DNA of 64,000 bases from Coniochaeta sp. PMI_546 (taxonomy: Eukaryota; Ascomycota; Sordariomycetes; Coniochaetales; Coniochaetaceae). Under the pieces are notes generated by a model. That model was not told where the DNA came from and did no database searches. It saw only the letters and a program-made list of their open reading frames with translations. The translations under genes and the position numbers were made by a program. The stretch is from NCBI GenBank assembly GCA_021432605.1, contig MU271146.1, positions 806,001 to 870,000 on the forward strand. Direction: 5' to 3'. This document shows positions 12,254 to 24,174 of the stretch, piece by piece (the first letter of the stretch is position 1; every line of letters starts with the position of its first letter).

Positions 12254-15200
12254 CTTAGTGACCTCTGTCCGATCTGATGGTTATGTACGGTGCAAAGTAA
12301 AAGTTCTGCAAGACACATAGAGAAGATCAGACGATTGGAACTTGGTATCCCAGACACGGTTTGGCTATCAATGGCAGTGGTTGACTGGAGTGGATAAAAT
12401 GGGGATTAATATGGCAAAGACGAAGGACCACAGAATACTGGAGGAGGAGACCTGGAAGCTGGGAAAGAAGATAGAGGGTAGCCGAGCATGTAGGAAGGGG
12501 GGATGCGCGGGTGTGCCAGTAGGTGGATGGGCTGTTTTTAATTGAAGCAGAGACTCCGACAAGTGATCCTACCAACATTGACGTGCATACAGCGACAGCA
12601 GCCCTCCACGAGAGTACTCCGAGGTACTTGAGACACGCTACAAGGCGGCCGGGGGGGCGGACTGGCCAGGAGGTGGGAAGGGGGGGCGAGGGTGCTTGGA
12701 GGTGTGGGGGATGCGAGCGATGCTTAACAAGATTGAGAGGTAGTACCTTGTTCCGTCCGATTGTGCAAAAGAGGGTAAATGACCCAAACGACGCGATCGC
12801 TTCTTTTTTAGTGGATGAGTAGTTTTTTTGTAATTTGTTTGTACGGGGTGGGCCTCGGTAGCGACGTGAAGCGCTTCGATAGAGGCTAGTTAGCAGCAGC
12901 ACGCGATTAAGACCCGGTCACTGCTGTCGCCATGCAAGTGATATAGGAATTTAGGTGATTTAATGAGGGTATTCAGAGAGCATCGACGTTACGGAGCGGA
13001 CGATGGGAAATCGGGTACGCAAGTAATGGCGAAAGCAGGAGGAATTAATCGAGATAAGAGGGGATGACGAGAGTTGAGAGAGGTGAAGAGGGGGCACGCG
13101 AGAGACGAGATCAGCGCTGCTTCGAGCTACCAGAAGACGAGATACCACAGTAATGAGCGAAACAAGGCCCCGACTCGACAGCGACGGGGTTCGACGGTAG
13201 CGTTGTTGGCATCGGCGACCAGCGGCGCAATGTGCGCTGTTGTATGCCAAATGTTCCCTCCCAGGCTGCCCCGGCTCCCCCTCAGGGTCAGAAGGCCGTT
13301 GCAGCAGCATGCTGTACCCCTGCCCTGCCAAGCAAGCAGCCAACCGCAGACGTTCGGCCAGTCGGCCACTCAGGAATCGCTCAATTGCAAGGGACTTTGG
13401 TGGAGCCATTCCCTCCCCTGTACACGTAGAACGCTAGACCTTTTCCGTGCGGTGTGGGCGGTGTGGGCAAGCAACAAGCAAGGAATGCAAAGGGAGGGGT
13501 GACGACTGGGCTTGCACTGGCTTGCACTGGCTTGCAGCTGTTAGCTTCGGAGAAGTGACAAGTGTGAGGCCAATGAGGCTGGACCAGAGCCGAGTTGAAC
13601 GAGAACGGTGCGCTCCTTGTGACTTGCATCGATCATCGACGGCGCGGGCGGGATCGAGCTGGAAACTCGGCAGCAGTTGGCCGTTGTAGAAGCGTTTCCA
13701 TTGGACGAGACATGGTATTGCTGAAGGGTGTGAGATACCAAGATTGCAACGTAAAAGTCCGTATACTAAAGGTACTGGACAGAAGAACATGTAGGGAAGG
13801 ATTCGAGAGAGAGCGTTCTTCAGCGCCCACACCTCAACCGGGGCTGAATGTGCGATCAAAGGGTACCTACCTAGTGTACACTTACGGTTAAAAAGAAGAG
13901 AGAGTCAATTGCTAACATGTGCGTCGTCCGTGCGAGTGGATTGAAGAAGTGGGACTTTCAGACCGAGATGATAGAATCCATTGTCGGAAGGCACGCGATG
14001 AAATCGTCGTCGGCAGACGCCGGGCTGGCTCCGAGTAGGTACCTAAGGTAAGGTACTGGTGGTTCCTGCCGTTTCCACATCACCACAGCACCTCTTTTTG
14101 TCATCTCAGCTCGGCGCGACTGAAACTTCCGTTGCTTGGACTCCCGTCGATAATCTTCTACAGCACGTCGCGATGTCAATTAAACTTCTTCAACCTTCAA
14201 CCTCCTCCTCTTGGCCTTAATCCGTCTCTTCTATTACCCGCCAAGGCCTGTCTCCGAGGCATGAACGCCATCTAATATGTCCGTCGGCGACGACCGTTTC
14301 ACACTAGCAAACAAGCATCCACTGGATCAGCGTCGCCGAGAAAGATTTATCCAGCTCCGTAGCACGGTTTTCCTCTGGCGCCCGCCCTAGCGTCTCCGGC
14401 ATGGCAGTCTCACCACTGAAATCGCCCTTCTGCCCGCTGCATTTCTGAATCGGCTTGATTACTGCGCTATTAGCGCGCTCTGAGCACCCTCGTCGAGACG
14501 CTAATTGTACTGTGCCCAGAGCAAATGTGGTTATCCGGCTGCCTAACACCACCCCAACCTTTCCGCGGTGAATCCGTGACATGAAAGCTGATAATTCAAC
14601 GTAGCGTCACCTGTTACACGTACAAACATCAATGCTTTGAGCTTGAGCAAGTGTACGTTCTGCAATCTAATTTGAGCATGTGAGATAGATCCATGATTGC
14701 TCATTCTCACTGCTGCTGGTGTTGGATGTGTCGGTTGCACAAGAGCAACGAGTCAGCGTGGGGGAGCAATTCGAATCCACACTTCATGCGCTGGCTTGCT
14801 GGCGCGCGTGCTCAGAGCTGTCACCCAATGTACTACAGCTTTGCGGCACTTAATATAATTGTCTGGCTGTGTTGTCTTGGTCTCGGGGCTGGGGGCCAGT
14901 GAGCTCATGGACCAACCTTGAACGGTGTTTACACACGAGTCCAGGGCAGAATCGGGTGACTGCTGCATGGAGGGCATTTCATTTCTGCGCCTTCCTCAGG
15001 CTCTCCTCTCAGATATCTGCCACCTACTTCGATTAAGATGGCTCGCTCACCATCAGCAAAGTTGACTATGAGGGTTTAAAAATAACCGGAGAGAGAAGCG
15101 TTGACATATCACCTGTTGCTGGACAATGAGACCACATCCAGAACGAACTTGTGTCTGCAAATGCAAGAACCTGGGCACAAAGCTTACGACCTTCCGCGCA

Positions 15201-16282
15201 GCCTTCTATCGGGCTTCCACACGTATCAGCTGCATGGCATTCATCCTTGCGCAGGCGTTCCCCTTTCGGTTCACCAGTACACCACAAGAACGAAGAGCCA
15301 CTGACATCATGCGAACAGTTCGAGCATGCCGGTTCACCATAGCAGCCACTAAGAGATATCAGATCTGAGTTTAGCAGAGACTGGAACTTCCAGATACCTG
15401 ACCGCTACTTGTCCTCTTCCAGAATACGAGACACTCGCCTCTCAGACTGATAGACTAGAAGATGTCGGGCCTTACCCAACCCCTCTACCGCTCATGGGCG
15501 TCTGTGAAAGGCCCAGCGTATAGCAAGGTTCTTTTCCCTGCTCGAACTTCCTATCTCGTTCTCATCCAACTGTAAAACTCTGGACTAGTATGGTAAGAGT
15601 AGAACAAATACTTCAACAGTTGTCACCGTGAACGTTAGTAATTTACAATCGATTTCGCCAGTGGTGGAAGGGTTGGACAGCACAGCAACGTTGCGAGCCT
15701 AGCAACGACTCAACAATGTAGTCACGATGCAAATCAAGGCATATAACCGCAACAGGAACCCGCCGTGGTCGAACCGGCTCTTGCGCCCCTCTCCAACATA
15801 CAGATGGTGGCATCACTGTCCCTCCCTTCCTCTTTACTCCGCAGCAGATGTAGGTCATAAGAGATCGCTGGAGGGAAGCGGCTCGATGCGAATAATATTC
15901 TCGCTTCCTAGGAGCGACATGGTTGTACTGTCGAAGTCCTGGCTCGTGAGCATTGTGTTGTCGCTATATCGTTCTCATTTGCAGCGCAATCACATGTTGA
16001 TTTGCACTCGCAAGTCAACGTTCCAAGTCACTTGGCTCGAGCTCCTCGCTACGCCGGATCCTTCCACCGAGCCCTGATTGACATTCTTGACCCAAACGCC
16101 CGGTCCAGGCGGACTGCAGGTGGAGATGAGGGACCGTGGCAGATCTGATCTCCCATGCTATAACATATTAACAGGGATATCAAAGCATTATACAATGGGC
16201 ACGCAGCTGTTACATTTATCACTGCCACTGGGGGCTGGTTTCACGGCGCAATCATATCGCTTCAGTCGCCTATCGTTAAGAT
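12254..16282. other. Gene-poor region, left part
   Basis: About 4 kb upstream of the regulator with no supportable gene. The first 600 bases are probably its promoter and a long leader. A short tandem array of a 10-base unit (cttgcactgg) sits at 13511-13540, and scattered TAGGTA/ACCTAAGG words occur (for example 14034-14056). Open frames such as 12960-13409 have no protein-like composition. Confidence 0.45.
13511..13540. repeat. Short tandem repeat, 10-base unit
   Basis: The unit cttgcactgg occurs twice perfectly (13511-13520, 13521-13530) and a third time with changes at its end (cttgcagctg, 13531-13540). It lies in non-coding DNA. No function is implied. Confidence 0.7.
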
Positions 16283-16700
16283 CCCGCACTATTATCTTTT
16301 TTCGAAAGGTATTTCGTAATCTTATTCGTTATATTAAAATAAGGTTTTTTCTCCCGATTATTCTTCGAATAGTCGTTAGTATTTCCGGTATTCCTTTAGT
16401 ATTCTTAATTTTATAACGTATATAGCTTTCTCTTAGATCGATCTTATCGCGTTTATAAATACTTTTTCCGAATATTTCCAAAAAGTCGGATTTCTTTTTT
16501 TATAGTTACCTCGTTATCGTTTGGAATCTTATATCCGGTTATCCTAATATAGCTAGCTAGTATCCTAATCGATACGTAGGTTTTATTTTCTAAGTTACGT
16601 AATATTTAATATTAACTTATATTTTATAATACGAATAACGTTTAACGAGATCGTTTTCGTTTGACTAAAATAGGTTATCTTAATAGGCCGGGTTTCTTCT
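16283..16700. repeat. RIP-marked AT-rich relic of an unidentified repeat
   Basis: Composition changes abruptly here: the flanks are balanced, but this segment is strongly AT-rich and made of TA, TT and CG words. In the 360 bases 16321-16680 I count one CA and two TG dinucleotides by eye, against dozens of TA. CpA-to-TpA conversion on both strands is the mark of repeat-induced point mutation, the premeiotic process by which many Pezizomycotina mutate duplicated DNA. The segment is therefore probably the fossil of a once-repeated element, perhaps a transposon, now short and without coding potential. Its family cannot be told from sequence alone and no terminal repeats are obvious. Confidence 0.75.
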
Positions 16701-19700
16701 CGTACTTATTTCAGAAAGTTCGGCAACAGAAACCCAAATGCTTAACAGAGATAATAAGCCGCTTATACGGATCCAAAAGGGTCCTAGGATCTTTCCTGCT
16801 CTCTGAGCAGCGAAGTCGCCGGGACACTTGGATCACTTGTGTCTACTATGGTACACGCAATTACCATCTCGCGGGGCAGTATCATGATAGTACCTGCGTG
16901 CAGATCATCCCCGCCTTCTACAGCCAAGCTGCTGGTCGACCTCACCTCGATGATATGGTGCCAGATCCAGAGTAACCGATGTTCCAGTGCCTCAGCTGCT
17001 GTTCCTCCGTCACGGTGACATCCCTCCAGTGAATGGCTGAGTGTGTTCGCGCTAAGTAAAAAGGGCACCACTTATCGTGTGACCTCTTCCCGCCAAGCCA
17101 GCTGCGCGGAATTGCGGTCGTCATGGAGGGCAGAAAGGGATCGAAGATCTTAACCCTAATTCGCGCTAGAAGGACCGAAGAAGCTGCATGGAAGCCGACC
17201 TCCTCTCGCACATGATTGGCAGACTCGCCGCCACACTCCAAACCCAAGCCACAGGCGGGAGACTTTGACCAAATCAGGTCCTAGTCCGAGACTGGTATCT
17301 CGGATCGGCCATTTTAGACAAAAAGGCTATGCTGTGGCACGCACTGTATTTTACGCTACATGTAAAAGTTCCTTGCCTCGTCGACGTCCGCTTTCTCCGA
17401 CGGCAAGATCTCACCTGGTGACGGCCTCAATACACTATTTGTAATCTGTCGTGGCGCTCTGGAGGCATCTCAGGAAGTGGCCCCGATGCTGTCATAGAAA
17501 AGTACGCCACTACTTAGGTAAGGTAAGGTACACATGCCTTGATGAGCACTCAGCGGACGCTGATGTCGACGAAGCGGCACGATCTGAAGGCAAGCTCAAC
17601 CTTTCACTTGGACGTCAGTTGAGGAGGCCAGGCTAGGCTCGTGAGGGCTTAGCCTCCGTCACCCGGTGCTAGATTTACCTACTAGTAATAAAAGAACATT
17701 ACTGCCCATCACCCTGGGCATTGACCCGAGATAACCTGTCATCGTCCAGAGCGATTCATCCACATCATTCGTAAGTACAGTAGCTCGGGTATCTACCATA
17801 ATACGGCTGCGCGTTTTGAGTACATAGTATAGTACACAGTCCCGATGATGACTGGTCTCACCAGCTCGGCGGTCTTCTCTCCTCACTGCGTAACCGCCCA
17901 AAGGCGTCGAGGTGTGGGGTTATCCGACAGCGATGGAACGTTGCAATCTTTGAGCTTTGCCTCCTCAGGAAGCCGCGAAGCTGAGGCCAGTAAAACGACT
18001 GTGCGCGCTGAATGCTTTGGGTTAGGGGTGGACGAACCTTGTGCATCTCCACTCCAGATATCTCACTGCAGTACATGTGTATGTGTCTACGAGCATTATC
18101 AACGGTCCAGATCTCCCCTCTCCACTGGAGGGGAACAGTTGATCCGGCAACGTCACTACGAACTGTAGGATCCGGTATGGGGTTTACACGTATCAAGCAC
18201 TACTGCATACTTCTGTTGTACAAGCTGACCCCTGGACGATACAACGGGGGAGCGATACCTGTCCACCGCTCCACATTCCGTGATAACCTCAGGGCTCTTT
18301 TGGCGAACGTCATATCAACACGGTCTGACGTGGGGGCTCACAGATTTACACTATGCAGTAGGATCAAAGAATGCGGCTCGCGTTGCACGAGAGCGTCGTT
18401 CACATGGGTTGCTCAAGTGGTTGACTCCAGGACACCATCTTCCCTTCTCTAATATGTGCTCCAACATTATGAGTAGGCATGATATTTGGTCTGCAACCCC
18501 CTTCCCTCCTCTGAATAGATTCTTGGACTTGCTGCTTCCAGAAGTTCTATCTGGCACATGCGCCTTCCCGATGAGCACAAGGCCCTGCTTGTAAGCGCAA
18601 GCATTGGACCCTTGATCGCGCACGTCTATATAACCACCCACCCCATGTCTTCTGCTCTTCTTGATTAAGAGGCGTCCACTACCGGCCTAGGGCGGTACTT
18701 TAATATATTCTGCAGTCTCTCAAACGCAAGAATCGACTAGCCTGGCGTCACGGAGGACGACGAGGGCATGCACTTTCCTCTGCACGAGCCAACAGGCATG
18801 TCTGTCGTCAGGGTCCTTGTGGAACGTCTTGGAAAGAGTCAAGGATACATCCCGTGGCCGCCTCCCACCGGCGGACTATCCACCATGGCGGAGAGAACGA
18901 GGCCCTAGAAAGCATCACGGCGCACCTCGCTAACATGCAACAGAGATTACAATGCCTACGCTACGCCTCCGTGCGGCTCGAGCGACTTTTTCAACGACAC
19001 TCGTGTGACTGGGATATGATGCAAGATACGAAGACAATCATCAACAGCCTTCCATTTCGAGAATAGAAGATGGTCTAAGCCTTGCAAGTCGCACGGCCCT
19101 ATTGCTATGAGGCACCCAGGTGGCCCGCGCTGGCGAGGCATCTCCGATGCAAGACCGTGCACGCATCACGAGCTTGCCAGCAGACTTCGCTTGCTGAGAC
19201 GGCTGATGCGCTCGCCGAGGTTCAGATACGGCACGAAGGACGGGGTACAGTCGACGTGCGCGGACTATGACCCCTTCCCGATATTGGGCTTGCGGTAGAG
19301 AGGATCACAGACGCGCTTGCCCTTGACCGAGGACAATTGGCTACAGCAGGTTGTCAAGTCTGTCGCGTGATAGGGACAAAGTCCAGGTTTGCAGTGCAAG
19401 AACACTGCCTCCGGCACTGCTCTCCTTCCATTCCTTCCAGAAGGGTTCGAGTCATGCTCCATGCAGGCTGATGCGAACCCGCATCCCGACCGGTGAGCGG
19501 GCAGCGCCGCAGGACAGCATTTTTAATATCTGGCAGCGCCGCGACTTGTTCGTTACCCCAACTCTGTTGTATCACGAGCTGCGTCTTGCGTCGCGACGGT
19601 TACACAAGCCTTTTGCTCCCCGGCGAACTGGGTTGGAAATTGATTAAAAGACAGAAAACCCAAGAAAGAGGTAAAGTTGGTTCTGCCGTCATGGGTGACG

Positions 19701-21073
19701 GGATGAAAGAGGGTACAACGTAATACATTCAGCAATGGAAACAATTATGAAGGTTTGAAGATGCAGAATGTAGAGCTATCTTTAGAGCTCCAGATGGTGT
19801 CGACATCTGGGGAAGTGCATCCGGCAATGCACGCGTGACGGAAACCTTATCTTGACGAGTCTCTTGACTGTTCGCATTGATGCTGTCTGCTATATAACGT
19901 GCATTGACTTGGCGCGCTGCTGGATGCCAGCGTGACGCAGACGAGATGGATGACGAAAAGCCCAGAAGGCCTTTGCTGAGGTATCTATGCCATGTGTGTT
20001 CGACCTACCTGCTCTGGCAAGGCCGAGGAAAACACGCAACATGGGAAGATATGTCAAGAATTACCGGTAGAAAGTTTCGTAGCTATCAGTGATCCTCAGT
20101 CCACCTATCCAAGATATGGTTAGAGGAGACACCTTCTAAGCTGGGCGAATCGCATGCATCAAACTTGATAACTCTCGGTTCACGGGTCTGCAACACGTCA
20201 AAGATCTTGACCATTGCTTTTGCCAACATTGTGCTGCGCAAAAGCAAGCACCATGTAGACTAGTGTTCCCTCCCTTCCAAGCCTCATATCAACCGCCACA
20301 ACTCGGCATCCAGCTCCTCATTCGTCGACCAACCCCGCCGATCACGACCACCGCCGCCACGGATCGGCAAAACGGCCGAGGCACCCCAAAGCCGCAAGCG
20401 GGATCCAATGAGACCGGTACCGTTCGAGTCCAAAACTTGGTTCGGGCAGTCCGAGCCGGTAGGCGGGACACTTTGTTTTCCTGAAGGTAAGATCGGCCCC
20501 CCTCCATGACCTCGGGAGCGGGACGGGGGTGATTGCTTGCTTCGGCCGAATAGAAGGGAGGAGGTTACTTCGTGTACTGGAGGCAGTGGCGAAAGAATCG
20601 AGGCAAAATGTCGAGACATGGCTGTATTCTATTTGCATTACTGTCGAAGGCTATCGTTTCCCCCGTTTGCAAGGCACGAGATTGTCATCGTAGAGGCTGA
20701 TCATGTGCGAAGCTGTTTGCTGTAACATAGGGGATGGGTGTGATATTATCAGTGAAGACGGCATAGCAGAACGTCAGAAGAGGGTTTACTTTAACTTGAG
20801 GCGGGCAATGCGGTTACTCTCACAGTTGATGTGATGCTATTGCCACGTTTAACTGCTGAGAGCGAGAGTTACTGTTGACCATTGGAGGGATTCTAATATC
20901 TATATCAATGTCGATGACGAACGAGAGACGCAATAGCCTCGATTTCTGGAGTGGCTTAGTTATAGGCCAAGCGCGTTCCGTACAATGTCATCAAGGTTAG
21001 GACTATCGGAGATATTATATGTTATGCCCTAGAGGCAACGTCGACACGAGCGTCCTCCCCCCGAGTCTAGCTA
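16701..21073. other. Gene-poor region, right part
   Basis: About 4.4 kb with no supportable gene. A TAGGTAAGGTAAGGTA run lies at 17515-17531. The stretch 18767-19066 contains two short protein-like frames (described separately). Frames at 18012-18452, 19351-19647 and 20284-20619 were considered and are not convincing. Confidence 0.4.
18767..19066 (+). pseudogene. Possible fragment of an unrecognised gene
   Basis: An ATG at 18767 opens a frame of about 46 codons (MHFPLHEPTGMSVVRV...). Overlapping its end, another frame runs from about 18854 to the stop at 19064-19066 and encodes a helix-like, charged peptide (ESITAHLANMQQRLQCL, then SVRLERLFQRHSCDWD). The two look more like protein than the surrounding noise and could be pieces of one decayed or spliced gene, but no intron joins them cleanly and I do not recognise the family. 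It may equally be chance. Confidence 0.2.
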
Positions 21074-22434
21074 CTACTCGAACCGCTGAAGCCCCCGATC
21101 CCGTCCCTTAAGTTCAATCTCATCTAGGAACATGCCCGTCACTAAGCCCAGCGCACCAAGGCCAGTCATGGTATGGAAAATACTCTGGAAGCACTCGAGA
21201 GAGACCCTCAGAACCCGAGCCAGCGTCGCATACGGGACGTCGAGCAAGCACCCTCAACCAATCGATAAAGCTCACCGCATTGGACGCCTCCTTCAGCGGT
21301 TCCAGCACCCCCGTTAGCTGCACCGCCGCGCCAGCGTTGGCACCCGCAAAGACATTGTTGAAGATCGCCGCGGATATGGCCAGCCCGACAAGACCCTCGA
21401 TCAGAGGGATGATAGGGGAACCGGGCCTGGACTCGAAGAAGACGAAAACGACGAGGGTGACGATGCCCAAAAGTAGAGGGAGTAGGTTCTACCAGGATGC
21501 ACAGGGGCAGAGAGACCCGGCCCAGCTGAGCGGCGCAACAAGGATTGTGCTTCCGATGACTACGAGCGCCATGCCGATCCAGTCGAGACGGTTCAGGTCG
21601 TGCCCTAGCGTGGCGTCGAGCGGGACGAGCCAGAGCTTGAGGGAGAAGAAGACGAGGGTCGCACCGATGCCTAGGAGGGGCAAGTTGATCCAGCCTATCC
21701 AGCGCCAGGTCGCATAGGTAGAGAAGAGGGTGCCGACGGTAGGGCCCATGATGTTTCCGACTGCGTTGGGGACGGCCATCAGGCCGAGGTACTTGGCGCG
21801 CTCTTCGAGGGTGGTCATGTCGGTCAGGATCACCTCGACGAGGGTATCGACACCAGCGCCTCCTAAGCCTTGCAGGACGCGGCTGTCGATGATGGTGGAC
21901 CTGTCGCGGGCGAGGGCGAAGACAATGTAGCCGGTGAAGAAGAGGGCCATGGAGACGTAGAGGGGTGGCTTGCGGTCGAAGGTATTGGAGATGGCTCACT
22001 AGATTGTTTGGGTCACTAGGCCGTAGAGAGTGTAGGACAGAATAGCCCAGAAGAACTGGAGGGTCGTGCCGCGCAGGTCACCGCATATGGTCTATGTTTG
22101 TTAGACTGGCATTCGGCATGGTCTGGATCGGGTGTCGTGGCTCACTGGAAGGGCAAATCCCAGGCATGTTGCGTCGACCTGGAAGACGAATGTACTCGCT
22201 GCCGACTTTGAAGGACAGTGATTTTTCTGCCTTTGGAGGCGACCATAGCTCAGTATCGTCCACTTCATTTTGCCCTTTCTCTTCACGAGACGGCTTTTCC
22301 TCAGTAGCCGTCACGGTCCCTATTTCCACGTCCTGCCCCTTTTCTGAGTACAGCTTTAGGTACGGTTCTTCCGTGGCGCCGGCGACAGAGATGTTAGCAC
22401 CCGCGTCAGTGCTGATAGCCGTGGAATGACCCAT
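21074..22434 (-). pseudogene. Decayed MFS drug/proton antiporter-like transporter
   Basis: Reading leftwards from the ATG at 22434, a hydrophilic N-terminus is followed by transmembrane segments typical of fungal major facilitator drug transporters: FQVDATCLGFALPTICGDL, then LQFFWAILSYTLYGLV, FDRKPPLYVSMALFFTGY, VLQGLGGAGVDTLVEV (the motif C region), and YATWRWIGWINLPLLGIG. One true intron is visible (GTGAGC donor, CTAAC branch, ATAG acceptor, about 22098-22150). The gene is broken: the frame shifts just before the first helix, TAG-TGA stops interrupt the loop before FDRKP, a TAG follows PLSWAGSLCPCASW, about five central helices are missing after SPIIPL, and the C-terminal end (TGLGALGLVTGMFLDEIEL) is in yet another frame ending at 21074. 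It lies at the edge of the gene-poor region. Loss of function is seen directly; which substrate it once carried is unknown. Confidence 0.85.
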
Positions 22435-23374
22435 AGTATGATTCGTGAATCGGTAGGTGGTCCTTCAACCATGCACACTACTATACCATGTCCTAGGAAA
22501 GAGCGGCAGTCGGGTTCATATGCAGAACTCTAAAGGCATGTCTTGGTGAGCGACGGGGACTTGTCGATGCTCATGTGCATCCTGCAGAAGGGTTCGCCAA
22601 CACCCATGTCCAAGCTTCTGAACTGGGGAATGATTGATGGAGAACTCGCATCTTTTGACGTCTAACTAGATAACCCGTCGTTTGACCCTGTCCAATGTCC
22701 TATGTCAAGGTCTCTCAGGCAGGTTCGCATCGGAGTGGTGAGCGGAACTGTGAGCACAAGTGGCGAATTGGTGAATCAAAGACAAGAGGTATCGACGGCG
22801 ACATAATGAACATCTGCCAGGGCACGTACCTCCAGAGGCTTACTTCGAAAACATGTTTATCTGGTGCGTTGTGGACTGTCAGACTCTCGAAGACAATGGA
22901 TAATGGTCAGCCCATAATGTCATCCGTAAGTACTCCTGCGTAGTAACCTATCTGACAGACCAACAGTGCGTATCGTCTCTTCTTCTGTCGTGCTTGCTTG
23001 ACGTCATGCCGGGCCGCTGTAAGCATGAATGGATGGACCAAGGGCAAAAGAGTAAGACGGTTGAGGCCGATCAGCGGAGCGCCGTACGAGACGGAGACCC
23101 AGACGTAACGGACACCACTCAAGTAGGTGCGAGAAACATCGCTTGGCCCAGCTCTTCGGATCAGGCTTCTAATATCACTCCCATTATCGGCATAACCCGT
23201 CCGCCATTAGCTGTCAATTATGAGTCTTTTCGCGATATGATGTAGCGCACTCTATCGTCAGGAGCACTAACTCGGGACACAGCTCGCCAAACCTCGTTGT
23301 TAGCTTAACGCCGGATTGTCTACCAGAAAATGTGACAAACATCCTTCAATTCCTACCAATGCTACTCAGGGTAT
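22435..23374. other. Gene-free stretch
   Basis: About 940 bases between the transporter remnant and the 3' end of the peroxidase gene. Nothing recognisable was found. Confidence 0.4.
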
Positions 23375-23644
23375 CTACTTCTTCTCCAGCTCCGCCACAA
23401 TCTCCTTCTCCAAGCTCTCGGGCTTGGTCGTGCTGGCCCACCGGCCCTTGACCTTTCCGTCCCGCCCGACCAGGAACTTCTCAAAGTTCCACTTGATGCG
23501 CTTGAGGCCCAGCAGGCCGGGCTTCTCCTCCTTGAGCCACTCGAAGAGCGGGTTCGCGTTGTCGCCGTTGACGTCGGTCTTGCCCATGATGGGGAAGGAG
23601 ACGCCGTAGTTGAGCTGGCAGAAGGACTCGATGTCGTCGTTGGT

Positions 23645-23677
<33 letters not shown>

Positions 23678-23958
23678 GAAGCCGAGGATGACGAACTCGC
23701 CGGGGTATTTCTGGTTGAGCTCCTTGTAGAGCTTCTCCAGGCCGGCGTACTGGGGCGTGAAGCCGCATTTGGAGGCGGTGTTTACGATGAGGACCACTTT
23801 GCCTTTGTAGGTCGAGAGGGAGACGGGTTCGCCGCGCTCTAAGTGTTTTTCAACACAGGTTAGCTACTGGTTATTGGAGAGCCGAGAAGAAAAGAGGATG
23901 CGAGGATGCGCGTACTGTCTAGCGGCTTGAAATCGTAGATTGTGGTTGCGGACGCCAT
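23375..23958 (-). CDS. Glutathione peroxidase-like thiol peroxidase
   Basis: Two exons (23916-23958 and 23375-23838) give 168 residues, the usual size of fungal GPx (yeast Gpx3/Hyr1, 163). It reduces hydrogen peroxide and lipid peroxides. The peroxidatic residue is cysteine, not selenocysteine (Cys39 in NTASKCGFTPQY). The Gln and Trp of the active site are in LGFPCNQFGGQEP and WNFEKFLV. Cys88 (SFCQLNYGVSF) is at the place of the resolving cysteine, so the enzyme is probably a thioredoxin-dependent two-Cys peroxidase and may act as a peroxide sensor for a Yap1-type factor, as Gpx3 does in yeast. The intron has a GTACGC donor and TTAG acceptor. The same frame is open upstream to an in-frame ATG at 24174, adding 72 residues that look like a mitochondrial presequence; see the separate entry. 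Confidence 0.93.
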
Positions 23959-24174
23959 GGTTGCGAGGTAGCGGGAGGTTGATAGGCGGTAAGTTGGGGG
24001 CTGTCGCAAGTTACGTGGAACAGGAGCAAGTGTTGCGGGTCGTAATAGCAAAGTTCGATGGGCAAGTCGAGTGGATAGAGCTGGGATGCGAGCACGGGTG
24101 AAGATATATCGATTGACAGATTTGAAATCAAGAGCGCGTATAGATGCTATCTTTACTCGTTCCGATCGCGACAT
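23959..24174 (-). CDS. Possible N-terminal mitochondrial extension of the peroxidase
   Basis: Immediately upstream of the conserved GPx start, the same frame continues without a stop for 72 codons to another ATG (24172-24174). The encoded segment is rich in Arg, Ser, Leu and Thr with very few acidic residues after the first 20 (for example FTRARIPALSTRLAHRTLLL and STSRYLAT), the composition of a mitochondrial targeting sequence. Translation from the upstream ATG would make a 240-residue mitochondrial form, from the downstream one a cytosolic form. Such twin starts are known in mammalian GPX4. It could instead be 5' UTR that happens to be open. It is not a separate gene. Confidence 0.45.

Noticed and set aside
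12960-13409. 149-codon minus-strand frame
   Set aside because: Composition is unlike real genes of the window, with mixed codon use and no motif. It is probably chance in the regulator's upstream region.
20284-20619. 111-codon minus-strand frame with a protein-like end (WSTNEELDAELW)
   Set aside because: The rest is Pro/Ser/Gly noise. No start context, intron or family was seen.
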